Shown here one piece after another: positions 1 to 6,810 of a stretch of 9,015 nt of DNA. The stretch is taken from contig JALSTC010000643.1 of the NCBI GenBank assembly GCA_026983935.1, positions 1 to 9,015 on the forward strand, in the 5' to 3' direction. A model generated the notes under the pieces. The model saw nothing but the letters and a program-made list of their open reading frames with translations. It did not search any database and was not told the origin of the DNA. Made by a program: the position numbers and the translations under genes. Positions within the stretch are counted from its first letter, which is position 1. Each line of letters begins with the position of its first letter. The DNA comes from Ardenticatenia bacterium (GTDB taxonomy: Bacteria; Chloroflexota; Anaerolineae; Aggregatilineales; Ch27).

Positions 1-1
1 C

Positions 2-595
2 ACAAGCGAATGGGCGCGGCGCGGCGGTCAAGAAGCGTTGTTCCAGGAATCGACCTATACGCTGATCGAAACGTTCAACCAGTATGAGTTCAACCTGATC
101 GTCACCCAATGCCCGCACTGCTTCAACACGTTCAAGAACGAATACCCCGATTTCGGCGGGCACTACGAAGTGGTGCATCACAGCCAGTACATCGCCAAAC
201 TGCTGACCGAGGGACACATCAAGCCGAAGAAGAACGGCAGACGCAAACAGACCATCACCTACCACGATTCCTGCTTTCTGGGGCGCTACAACGAGGAGTA
301 CGACAGCCCACGTGAGGCGCTGACCGCCGTGCCGGGCGTCAGGCTGCTGGAGATGGAGCACAATCGCAACCGTGGGCTGTGCTGCGGCGGCGGTGGCGCA
401 CAGGTCTGGATGGAAACCCACCAGGAAACGCCGATCAACATCTCCCGCCTTAAGGAAGCGGTCTCGACGGGGGCGCAAACGGTGGGCACGGCCTGCCCCT
501 TCTGCGCGATCATGCTCAGCAGTGCGGCGCAGAGCGAAGGCAACGAGGACATGGCGGTGCGCGACATCGCGGAGATCGTCGCCGAACGCTTATAA
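2..595 (+). CDS. CCG-domain (Fe-S)-binding protein, HdrD/GlpC-like (5'-partial)
   Basis: The reading frame is open to the left edge, so only the C-terminal ~197 residues are present. It carries the CxxC end of a first CCG domain (CPHC at 110-121) and a complete second one. The second has a Cys in HDSC (272-274), a CC pair in GLCCGGGG (380-385) and CPFC (494-505). The spacing is Cx35CCx36CxxC, which fits the CCG (cysteine-rich, PF02754) family of heterodisulfide reductase subunit D, GlpC and LutA-type proteins. In that family the CCG domains bind an iron-sulfur cluster and move electrons between a membrane quinone or ferredoxin partner and a thiol or organic-acid substrate. The local wording (TCPHCFNTFKNEYPDFGG-like, TYHDSC.LGRYN) is typical of the large Hdr-like Fe-S oxidoreductases of Chloroflexota and Deltaproteobacteria. 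Those usually have N-terminal membrane and 4Fe-4S ferredoxin parts, which would lie off the window. The substrate cannot be told from this fragment. Confidence 0.9.
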   Translation, partial: TSEWARRGGQEALFQESTYTLIETFNQYEFNLIVTQCPHCFNTFKNEYPDFGGHYEVVHHSQYIAKLLTEGHIKPKKNGRRKQTITYHDSCFLGRYNEEYDSPREALTAVPGVRLLEMEHNRNRGLCCGGGGAQVWMETHQETPINISRLKEAVSTGAQTVGTACPFCAIMLSSAAQSEGNEDMAVRDIAEIVAERL

Positions 596-625
596 GCACA
601 ACTACAGGGGCATTCCAGCGTATAG

Positions 626-657
626 ACAGGCAGGAGCCGGGAACAGCTCCTGCCTGT
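626..657 (+). terminator. Strong hairpin after the Fe-S gene (no U-tract)
   Basis: A perfect 12-bp stem is formed by ACAGGCAGGAGC (626-637) and GCTCCTGCCTGT (646-657), with an 8-nt loop. It begins 30 bases after the stop codon of the Fe-S gene and ends 29 bases before the next start. No run of T follows (ATCTGTTG), so it is not a standard intrinsic terminator. It may be a weak or factor-dependent terminator, an mRNA 3'-end stabiliser, a leader hairpin of the next gene, or a dispersed palindrome. The motif TATAGACAG overlaps its 5' edge (621-629) and recurs at the terminator near 5199. Confidence 0.55.
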
Positions 658-686
658 ATCTGTTGAAAGGGGAAAGAACAACACCT

Positions 687-1451
687 ATGCGACGCCCGGT
701 TGTGATCGGCAGCATCTCTGCGCTCGTGGTCGTACTTGTGGCAACAGCCGGACTCTTGCTATGGGGTTCGCCTTCTGCGCCGCCGCTGACACCCACATCA
801 GGATCGGTTGTATCGTTCACACCCACCCCCTCGCCCACACAGACGCCCTCGCTCTCCACCCATGAGTCCGATCTGACTCACTGGGCGCAGGTCGCCACCA
901 TCACACCGACGCCATCGCTCACGTCGTTCACCGACGGAGATAACACGCGCTGGGCCGAAGTGCAGAGCACCGCTGACGCCTACGCCACCGCCCATGCCAA
1001 CGATCTGGGGGATCTGGAAGTGCCCTTCGATTACGGCGGCATCCATCCCCGGGTCACGTTCAGTGAAGCAGAATTCAATGCCCTTGCGGAGCCTTACGCC
1101 GCGCAGGTGGAAAACTTCCGCGACGTATTCATTGACCTTGTGCCCGGCGGCGGCACGCTAACCGGCAGCATGATCGTGCTCGGTATACCCGTCGACGTGC
1201 GTGCCACTGCCCGCCTGAGGATCGAGAACGGCAGCCTGCAAATCGAGATTCCCGAAGCCAGCATTGCCGGGATCGCTCCGCCTGCCGCCACACTGGAATC
1301 CATCAACGATGATCTGGTGGAGATGGTCAGCGGCGCGATCTATGATGGGCTGGCTGAATACGCCCCGCCGGAACTGATCATGCTGACTGGCGTCACCGTG
1401 ACCGACGACAGCCTGACGGTTGCATTCATCCCCCTATCCCCAGATCACTAA
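687..1451 (+). CDS. Membrane-anchored extracytoplasmic protein of unknown function
   Basis: The protein has 254 residues. I chose the ATG at 687 because an AAGGGGAAAGA ribosome-binding site (667-677) precedes it and it places an RR-positive N-terminus just before a hydrophobic segment (about residues 6-30). Upstream extensions of the frame overlap the Fe-S gene and are unlikely. After the signal anchor comes a Pro/Thr/Ser-rich linker (about 31-55) containing TPTPSPTQTP. Next is a region with a duplicated motif (TPSL...WAQV at 53-69 and TPSL...WAEV at 75-92). The C-terminal ~145-residue domain starts near FSEAEFNAL and has alternating beta-like and helical stretches. The pattern of a TEeELN-like start, short beta strands and a final 'VTVTDDSLTVAF' strand loosely recalls extracytoplasmic lipid-binding-like families such as DUF2993/LmeA or YpmS. 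That resemblance is a by-eye impression only. No catalytic motif is visible. The gene probably acts at the outer face of the cytoplasmic membrane. Confidence 0.8.
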   Translation: MRRPVVIGSISALVVVLVATAGLLLWGSPSAPPLTPTSGSVVSFTPTPSPTQTPSLSTHESDLTHWAQVATITPTPSLTSFTDGDNTRWAEVQSTADAYATAHANDLGDLEVPFDYGGIHPRVTFSEAEFNALAEPYAAQVENFRDVFIDLVPGGGTLTGSMIVLGIPVDVRATARLRIENGSLQIEIPEASIAGIAPPAATLESINDDLVEMVSGAIYDGLAEYAPPELIMLTGVTVTDDSLTVAFIPLSPDH

Positions 1452-1546
1452 AGGCCGCTGAGATTCTTTCCCATATGCAATGCAAGAAATCTTATAAAAA
1501 CAGCGAAAAAGGGTGACAAAGCCCATATTCTTGCTGACAAACAGGC

Positions 1547-1575
1547 TTGCTTCTCATCTTTTTCTAATCTATAAT
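1547..1575 (+). promoter_or_regulatory. Sigma70-type promoter for the multiheme cytochrome
   Basis: A -35 box TTGCTT (1547-1552) and a perfect -10 box TATAAT (1570-1575) are separated by exactly 17 bp, in a locally AT-rich stretch between two GC-rich genes. Transcription would start near 1582, giving a leader of about 115 nt before the cytochrome start at 1698. This is the clearest promoter in the window and implies that the cytochrome is expressed independently of the upstream gene. It is a sequence-only prediction. Confidence 0.7.
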
Positions 1576-1607
1576 TGAGAAAATCCTCACGAATAGTATG
1601 GGGGTTT

Positions 1608-1675
1608 CCGCGACCACTTTTCCTCGGGGGGGAAAAGCGGGCGAAGAAGTATGCTGCAGTTCCGTCCGTTTGCAG
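1608..1675 (+). promoter_or_regulatory. Structured 5' leader of the cytochrome gene
   Basis: Two local hairpins lie between the predicted transcription start and the ribosome-binding site. The first pairs CTTTTCC (1617-1623) with GGAAAAG (1631-1637) around a seven-base G-rich loop, and can be extended by CCG (1608-1610) with CGG (1638-1640) across a bulge. The second pairs CTGCA (1654-1658) with TGCAG (1671-1675), ending just before the AAAGGAG ribosome-binding site (1680-1686). I do not recognise a known riboswitch class. In particular, the conserved sequence features of the cyclic-di-GMP GEMM class, which often controls cytochromes, are not evident. Confidence 0.35.
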
Positions 1676-1697
1676 GTTGAAAGGAGCTTGACTCTCT

Positions 1698-3602
1698 ATG
1701 TCGCGGAAGTTGTTCTTTACCATCGGCAGTCTCCTGCTGCTTCTGGCACTGGGTGTCTGGGGTGCCAGCGGTCAGGGGGGACAGGAATTTGAGGAAGTGC
1801 CAATCATCACAACGGCAACAAACGTTGTCGGGACAGGCACTTACGTCGCCGCCGAAGCCTATGCTGTTCCGGCAGGGGAAGACCCCGAAGAGCAGCCGGT
1901 GCAGGCCTTCATCTTACCCTACGGCATCACACCCAATATGCATATCGAAACCATCGAGGATTTCGTCCAGCCGGAGCCTGCGGTCGAAGGCTTTACTTTC
2001 GAATGGAGCCTCGAAGCACCGGAGGGATCGGAAGCCGAACTGATTGACGGCCCAGTCGCCATTTTCATGGCTGACGTGGAAGGGCAGTATGTGCTGACCC
2101 TGACAGCTACCGACGAAAACGGCAACAGCGGCACCACAAGCTGGACCGTCTGGGCGGCCACCTATATCGGTGTCGGCGGGCTGGACGGCACAGAGCCGCA
2201 GGAACCTCAGTGCGCTTCATGTCATGAAGATCAGGCAGACGCCTGGAGCGCCACCGGCCACGCCAGCATGTTCACCCGCGCGGTTGACGGTGAGGTAAGC
2301 AGCCACTACGGCCCGAACTGTGTATCTTGCCACACCACCGGATTCAACAACCGGCCCGAGGCCGTCAACGGCGGCTTTGATGATATCGTCGCGGAAAGCG
2401 GCTGGCTGTTCCCGGAGGAACTCGTCCCCGGCACCTGGGACACAATCGTCGCAGAAAATCCCGAAGTTGCCGCCCTGGCAAACATCCAGTGCGAAAGCTG
2501 CCACGGCCCCGGGAGTCTGCACCCACCTGCCGAAATAGAGGATGAAGAAGGTGGTTCGCAGCCGGCTGTCCCCGGCCCGATCGGGCTTGGGCTGGACTAC
2601 GGTACATGCGCTCAGTGCCATGCTGAAGAACCCTATCACGTCTTCCCACAGGAATGGGAACTGAGCGGACACGCAGCCAAGAATGCCCGCGCCTTCTGGT
2701 ATCCAATCGGTGAAGACCATCAGGCATGCGTACGCTGCCACAGTGGGCTGGGATACATTGATTACACCAATGGCCTGCCCCAGGAAGAATGGCGCATTGA
2801 CTACCAGGTCATCACCTGCGCAGTCTGCCATGACCCGCACGACGCAGACAATCCTCACCAGCTTCGCGTCTTTGACGAAGTGCTTCTGCCAGATGGCACG
2901 GACGTCGCCTCGGCGGGGCCGGCAGCCACCTGCATGAGCTGTCATAATGCACGCACCGATCCCGTGGCTGCGGTGGAAGGCGAAAACTTCCGTACACCGC
3001 ACCATTCGACGGCTGCCGAGTTGATCAATGAGACTGGCGGCTACACATGGGGTGAGACGCTGCCCACAAGCACACACGGGCGAATCGTCGAGAACACCTG
3101 CATTGGCTGTCACATGGCCGATTCTCCCGGCATGGACAACATGGGCACACCGGATGATCGCAGTGACGACCAGCCGCTGCCCGGTCATCTCACAGTCGGT
3201 GAACACACCTTCTCCATGGTCAGCCCGGTTGACGGCACTGAGAATGTGGCCGCCTGCCAGCAGTGTCACGACGGGGCAGAAAGCTTCGAATTCGAAGCAC
3301 GTCGCGACTACGATGGTGACGGCACTATCGAAACCAATCAGGAAGAAGTCAACGGACTGCTGGAACTCCTCCAGGCGGCCCTGGAAGAAAACGGCGTGGA
3401 AGTGCTGACCCATTATCCGTACTTCAACATGCCGGAGAATCCAAGCGTGGATGTGCTCGGCGCAGCCTACAACCTGCAGTTTGTCAACAGTGCAGGCTCT
3501 GTAGACCATAATCTGCGCTACATCGTCTCACTGCTGCAGCTCAGCTATGAACGGCTCACCGGCGAGGCTGTCCCGAATGCTTACATTCTGGAGCCGAAGT
3601 AA
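1698..3602 (+). CDS. Exported nine-heme c-type cytochrome with Ig/PKD-like N-terminal domain
   Basis: The protein has 634 residues. The ATG at 1698 is preceded by AAAGGAG (1680-1686). Residues 1-26 form a Sec signal peptide (Lys/Arg start, Leu-rich core, AxG-type end). Residues ~40-155 are beta-rich and end in a PKD/Ig-like strand pattern (GQYVLTLTATDENGNSG). Nine CxxCH heme motifs follow, with first Cys at residues 172, 208, 265, 304, 344, 374, 412, 468 and 520. All 18 cysteines in the protein belong to these motifs. Many additional His residues (for example GHAS, GHAAKN, STHGR, GEHTF and H604 in the C-terminal VDHNLRY) could supply distal ligands. An Asp-rich DYDGDG loop at 537-542 may bind calcium. 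Each CxxCH binds heme c covalently outside the cytoplasmic membrane, so the role is electron transfer in the cell envelope. The general layout resembles cytochrome c554-like/octaheme multiheme families, but neither substrate nor partner is shown here. It stands alone between its own promoter and a terminator. Confidence 0.95.
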   Translation: MSRKLFFTIGSLLLLLALGVWGASGQGGQEFEEVPIITTATNVVGTGTYVAAEAYAVPAGEDPEEQPVQAFILPYGITPNMHIETIEDFVQPEPAVEGFTFEWSLEAPEGSEAELIDGPVAIFMADVEGQYVLTLTATDENGNSGTTSWTVWAATYIGVGGLDGTEPQEPQCASCHEDQADAWSATGHASMFTRAVDGEVSSHYGPNCVSCHTTGFNNRPEAVNGGFDDIVAESGWLFPEELVPGTWDTIVAENPEVAALANIQCESCHGPGSLHPPAEIEDEEGGSQPAVPGPIGLGLDYGTCAQCHAEEPYHVFPQEWELSGHAAKNARAFWYPIGEDHQACVRCHSGLGYIDYTNGLPQEEWRIDYQVITCAVCHDPHDADNPHQLRVFDEVLLPDGTDVASAGPAATCMSCHNARTDPVAAVEGENFRTPHHSTAAELINETGGYTWGETLPTSTHGRIVENTCIGCHMADSPGMDNMGTPDDRSDDQPLPGHLTVGEHTFSMVSPVDGTENVAACQQCHDGAESFEFEARRDYDGDGTIETNQEEVNGLLELLQAALEENGVEVLTHYPYFNMPENPSVDVLGAAYNLQFVNSAGSVDHNLRYIVSLLQLSYERLTGEAVPNAYILEPK

Positions 3603-3635
3603 ACCGGCCGGCAGCGCCTGAGCTGACAGCCAGCG

Positions 3636-3670
3636 GCCCGCAGGTCATTCGTGATCTGCGGGCTCTTTTT
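3636..3670 (+). terminator. Intrinsic terminator after the cytochrome
   Basis: The stem is GCCCGCAGGTCA (3636-3647) with TGATCTGCGGGC (3652-3663): 12 pairs including one G-U, capped by a TTCG tetraloop. TCTTTTT (3664-3670) follows directly. This is a classic Rho-independent terminator 33 bases after the cytochrome stop codon, and it separates the cytochrome from the Lpd gene. Confidence 0.93.
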
Positions 3671-3678
3671 ATGCCTGG

Positions 3679-3708
3679 TTGGGAGTGCAGCAGAAAATAC
3701 GCTAGACT
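3679..3708 (+). promoter_or_regulatory. Possible promoter of the Lpd gene
   Basis: TTGGGA (3679-3684) and TAGACT (3703-3708) are separated by 18 bp and match four of six consensus positions each. They lie immediately after the cytochrome terminator and about 54 bases before the Lpd start. The match is modest. The placement between a strong terminator and the next gene is what makes it plausible. Confidence 0.4.
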
Positions 3709-3761
3709 CTGCCCCGCAGTTTGCATTGGTGATGACGGGAAGGTTACGGAGAAGAGACCAT

Positions 3762-5162
3762 ATGACCAGAGAATTTGATGTCGTCGTGCTGGGCGCAGGG
3801 CCGGGCGGGTATGTCGCCGCCATCCGCGCTTCACAGCTTGGCCTGAAGACAGCCATCGTGGAAAAACAATGGTGGGGCGGCGTCTGCCTGAACGTCGGCT
3901 GTATCCCCTCAAAGGCGCTGCTGCATAACGCCGAACTGGCGCACATCCTGCAGCACCGGGCAAAAGAATTCGGCTTCAGTTTTGACAACCTGCAGTTGGA
4001 CTACAAAACCGCGTTCAAACGCAGCCGCCAAACTTCAAACCGGCTGGTCAAAGGCGTCCAGTTCCTGATGCGCAAGAACCAGATCGAAACTCTCAACGGC
4101 TGGGGAACGTTCAAAGATGCCAGGACACTTGACGTGACGCTGGAAGATGGCAGCACGGAGACTCTGGCAGCAAAGAATGTCATCATTGCCACCGGGGCCA
4201 CCACCCGCCTGCTGCCCGGCACACAGGTCAGCGAGCGCGTGATCACCTATCTGGAAGCGATCCTGAGCGACACGCTGCCGGAAAGCATCATCATCGCCGG
4301 GGCCAGCGCCATCGGCCTTGAATTCGCCTATGTGATGCACAACTACGGCGTGGATGTGACCCTGGTCGAGTATCTGCCGCGCCTGGCCCCTATGGAAGAT
4401 GAAGAAGTCTCCAAAGAGCTGGAGAAACAGTACAAACGCATGGGCATCAAATTCCTGACCGGTACCCGCGTGGACGCTATCGAGGAGCTGCCGGATCGGG
4501 TGCGTGTGACAGTGACCACTCCTGACGACCAGGAGGAGACGCTGGAAGCTGCCCAGATTCTACAGGCCATCGGCGTCAAAGCCCGGACGGAAGGCTACGG
4601 TCTGGAAAATACCGGCGTCGCCCTGGATGAGCGCGGCTTCATCGCCATTGACGAACGGATGCAGACGAACGTGCCCGGCGTCTATGCCATCGGAGACGTA
4701 ACCGGCAAGCTGATGCTGGCACATGTCGCCTCGGCCATGGGCATCATCGCTGCCGAGAACATCGCCGGGGTGGAAACAATTACGCTGGACTACAGGATGA
4801 TGCCGCGTGCGACCTACTGCCAGCCGCAGATCGCCTCCTTTGGCTACACCGAAGCGGAAGCCATTGAAGCAGGCTACGAAATCCACGTCAGTAAGTTCCC
4901 CTGGCAGGCCAATGGCAAGGCGCTGGGCCTTGGCGAGAAGGACGGCTTCGTCAAGCTGATCAGCGATGCCCGCTACGGCGAAATCCTGGGTGCGCACATG
5001 ATCGGCCCCGGCGTCACCGAACTGCTGCCAGAATTGACGCTGGCCCACTTCACCGAACTGACAGCGGCAGAGATCGCCCGCAACGTGCATGCTCACCCCA
5101 CCCTCTCCGAAGCACTCATGGAAGCCGCGCACGGCCTGGAGGGCAGCCCGATTCATCTCTAG
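3762..5162 (+). CDS. lpdA: Dihydrolipoamide dehydrogenase (E3)
   Basis: The protein has 466 residues, the normal length for the family. The ATG at 3762, behind GGAGAAGAG (3748-3756), puts the FAD-binding motif GAGPGGY at residues 11-17, as expected. The redox-active disulfide is C42/C47 in GGVCLNVGCIPSKALL. The NAD-binding motif is at 180-185, the second FAD contact is AIGDVTGKLML, and the catalytic dyad is H445/E450 in HAHPTLSE. The enzyme reoxidises dihydrolipoyl groups of 2-oxoacid dehydrogenase complexes or the glycine cleavage system with NAD+. By memory, the wording (WGGVCLNVGC, ILQAIG, LPRAT.CQP..ASFG) is closest to actinobacterial LpdC-type enzymes. No E1, E2 or glycine-cleavage genes are in the window, so its complex is unknown. 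One oddity is that the NAD motif reads G-A-S-A-I-G, with Ser182 where the second Gly of GxGxxG is usual. The gene is flanked by terminators on both sides and looks monocistronic. Confidence 0.95.
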   Translation: MTREFDVVVLGAGPGGYVAAIRASQLGLKTAIVEKQWWGGVCLNVGCIPSKALLHNAELAHILQHRAKEFGFSFDNLQLDYKTAFKRSRQTSNRLVKGVQFLMRKNQIETLNGWGTFKDARTLDVTLEDGSTETLAAKNVIIATGATTRLLPGTQVSERVITYLEAILSDTLPESIIIAGASAIGLEFAYVMHNYGVDVTLVEYLPRLAPMEDEEVSKELEKQYKRMGIKFLTGTRVDAIEELPDRVRVTVTTPDDQEETLEAAQILQAIGVKARTEGYGLENTGVALDERGFIAIDERMQTNVPGVYAIGDVTGKLMLAHVASAMGIIAAENIAGVETITLDYRMMPRATYCQPQIASFGYTEAEAIEAGYEIHVSKFPWQANGKALGLGEKDGFVKLISDARYGEILGAHMIGPGVTELLPELTLAHFTELTAAEIARNVHAHPTLSEALMEAAHGLEGSPIHL

Positions 5163-5198
5163 TGCACACTGGCAATGCCCCACGCTGCTATAGACAGA

Positions 5199-5236
5199 AA
5201 AGCCGATCTGTGATTAGATAGATCGGCTTTATTTTT
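5199..5236 (+). terminator. Intrinsic terminator after Lpd
   Basis: An 11-bp perfect stem pairs AAAGCCGATCT (5199-5209) with AGATCGGCTTT (5220-5230) around a 10-nt loop, followed by TTTATTTTT (5228-5236). It lies 37 bases after the Lpd stop. The A-rich 5' arm could also make it work, less well, in the opposite direction. TATAGACAG (5189-5197) lies immediately before the stem. Confidence 0.92.
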
Positions 5237-5271
5237 CAGGCAGAATATCCTGTACTTGCATCATCCGTGAC

Positions 5272-5280
5272 TGATATACT
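5272..5280 (+). promoter_or_regulatory. Extended -10 promoter candidate for the DUF1015 gene
   Basis: TGATATACT (5272-5280) is an extended -10 element (TGnTATACT) sitting after the Lpd terminator and about 54 bases before the DUF1015 start. No good -35 lies at the ideal spacing: TGTACT (5251-5256) is 18 bp away and weak, and TTGCAT (5256-5261) is only 13 bp away. Extended -10 promoters tolerate a weak -35, so this is plausible but unproven. Confidence 0.5.
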
Positions 5281-5333
5281 GCCCTGGGAGGTAGTCAGTT
5301 CTACTGGGAACATTGACTGGAGGTTTGTCCGTA

Positions 5334-6713
5334 ATGGCAGTTATCAAACCATTTCGTGGTGTGCGCTACAACCCGGCACGCTTTTCAGATATGCACACCG
5401 TCGTCAGCCAGCCCTACGACCGTATTGATCACGACCTCTTGCAGGAATACCTGGCGCTGAGTCCTTATAACATCGTCCACATCATTCAGGGACACATTGA
5501 CGAAGATACACCGCAGGAAAGCGACCCTGAGGCTGTGTATGCCCGCGCCAGAGAATACTATCAGCAGTGGCTGGCAGAAGGTATTCTGATTCAGGAAGAT
5601 CGCCCTGCCCTGTACGTCTACGAGCAGCAGTTCACGGTTAATGGGCAGCCTTACACCCGGCTGGGGATGATTGCCGCCGTCGAGCTGGTAGACTTTGATA
5701 AGGGCATCATCCTGCCGCATGAGCGCACACACCGGGGACCCAAAGTGGACCGCTACCACCTGATGAAGACGCTCAAAGTCAATCCGGAGCAGATATTCCT
5801 GCTGTACCCGGACGTGGAAAACAGAGTCAATGCCCTGCTGAGGCAGGCCACAGCCAACCGCCCGCCGGATATTGACGTGGTCGAGCTTTTTGAGCAGGAT
5901 GTGCGGCAGCGTGTCTGGCGGATCACCGACCCGGCGATCATTCAGGCCATCGAAGCCATCATTGAGCCGATGCGCCACCTGATCATTGCGGATGGGCATC
6001 ACCGCTATGAGACTGCCCTGCACTACCGCAACGAACAGCGCAAGCTCAACCCGGATATGCCGCCCAATGCAGCGGCCAACTACATCACGGCCACGCTGGT
6101 CAGCATGAACGATCCCGGCCTGGTGGTTCTGCCCACGCACCGCGAGATTCACCATTTCACAGACACCGCGCCAGCCGTGATTCTCGAACGCGCCGCGCCC
6201 GACTTCCACATTGCACCCGCCGCCAATCTTGACAACTGCCTCGCCGCCGTCAACGCACACCCCACCGGCCATGCCTTTGGCTTCTACGGCGGCAGGGATG
6301 TCGGCTTTCATGTGCTGACGCTCAAGGACGAGGCACTGATTGATCACCTGATCACCGACGACCACTCGCGGACATGGAAATCGCTGCCCGTCAGCATTGT
6401 ACACAAGATTCTGCTGGAGCAGATTGCCGGTGTTCCCGCGCAGGGTATCGAGGACAAGACGCTGATCCGCTACCATCGGGACGCGCGGGCAGCCGTCGAA
6501 AATATCGATCACGGCGATGGCAACTTCGCCTTTTTCGTCAGCCCCACGCGCATGGAGGATATCCAGGCCTGTGTGGCCAATGGGGAGCAGATGCCGCAAA
6601 AAAGCACGGACTTCTACCCCAAGATGATCTCCGGTCTTGTGCTGTTCCCGCTGACGGGCGAAGTCGGCAGCCCACAGATGGAATCGCCGCATGGTGAGTT
6701 GATCGCCGGATAG
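5334..6713 (+). CDS. DUF1015 family protein
   Basis: The protein has 459 residues, within the usual size of the family. The ATG at 5334 is supported by TGGAGG (5318-5323). A TTG at 5315-region or other upstream starts would put the ribosome-binding site inside the gene. The protein opens with the family signature IKPFRGVRYNP followed by VVSQPYDRI. It has a conserved HERTHRGPK segment at 129-137 with DRYHLMKT after it, and the hallmark ADGHHRYETAL (GHHRYE at 221-226). DUF1015 proteins are cytoplasmic, widespread in anaerobes and Chloroflexota, and often annotated near serine biosynthesis genes. Their biochemical role is not something I can state with confidence. The conserved HH and HERTH clusters suggest an active or ligand-binding site. 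No signal peptide or membrane segment is seen. The neighbours (Lpd upstream, hydrolase-fold protein downstream) give no clear functional hint. Confidence 0.93.
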   Translation: MAVIKPFRGVRYNPARFSDMHTVVSQPYDRIDHDLLQEYLALSPYNIVHIIQGHIDEDTPQESDPEAVYARAREYYQQWLAEGILIQEDRPALYVYEQQFTVNGQPYTRLGMIAAVELVDFDKGIILPHERTHRGPKVDRYHLMKTLKVNPEQIFLLYPDVENRVNALLRQATANRPPDIDVVELFEQDVRQRVWRITDPAIIQAIEAIIEPMRHLIIADGHHRYETALHYRNEQRKLNPDMPPNAAANYITATLVSMNDPGLVVLPTHREIHHFTDTAPAVILERAAPDFHIAPAANLDNCLAAVNAHPTGHAFGFYGGRDVGFHVLTLKDEALIDHLITDDHSRTWKSLPVSIVHKILLEQIAGVPAQGIEDKTLIRYHRDARAAVENIDHGDGNFAFFVSPTRMEDIQACVANGEQMPQKSTDFYPKMISGLVLFPLTGEVGSPQMESPHGELIAG

Positions 6714-6759
6714 TGCCCCGGCGCAACTCACAAGCCCGATTTCCCAGGATCACTATAAT

Positions 6760-6786
6760 AGGTGCAGGGGACCAACCCCTGCACCT
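6760..6786 (+). terminator. Perfect hairpin between DUF1015 and hydrolase-fold genes (no U-tract)
   Basis: AGGTGCAGGGG (6760-6770) pairs perfectly with CCCCTGCACCT (6776-6786) around a five-base ACCAA loop. It begins 47 bases after the DUF1015 stop and ends 24 bases before the next ATG. No T-run follows. TATAAT (6754-6759) touches its 5' edge but has no recognisable -35. It may stop or slow transcription, protect an mRNA end, act as a leader hairpin for the downstream gene, or be one copy of a dispersed palindrome. Confidence 0.55.
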
Positions 6787-6810
6787 GCCGTTATATGGTG
6801 GAGAAACGCC

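Noticed and set aside
1582..1697. Cyclic-di-GMP (GEMM) riboswitch in the cytochrome leader
   Set aside because: The context is right but I could not find the conserved GEMM core sequences, so only a generic structured leader is reported.
2217..3509. Long minus-strand open frame (430 codons) opposite the cytochrome
   Set aside because: It lies wholly inside a well-supported + strand gene, has no family-like motifs, and is an expected by-product of GC-rich codon use.
3762..5162. Mercuric reductase or other flavoprotein disulfide reductase instead of Lpd
   Set aside because: Motifs throughout, including GGVCLNVGCIPSK and HPTLSE, and the normal length match dihydrolipoamide dehydrogenase. There is no N-terminal metal-binding domain or C-terminal vicinal cysteine pair.
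5385..6731. Long minus-strand open frame (448 codons) opposite the DUF1015 gene
   Set aside because: The + strand gene carries clear DUF1015 signatures and a ribosome-binding site. The antisense translation shows no recognisable domain.
6754..6759. Perfect TATAAT as promoter for the hydrolase-fold gene
   Set aside because: No acceptable -35 box at 16-18 bp and no extended -10. A start here would fall inside the hairpin. It is kept only as part of the TATA-plus-hairpin observation.
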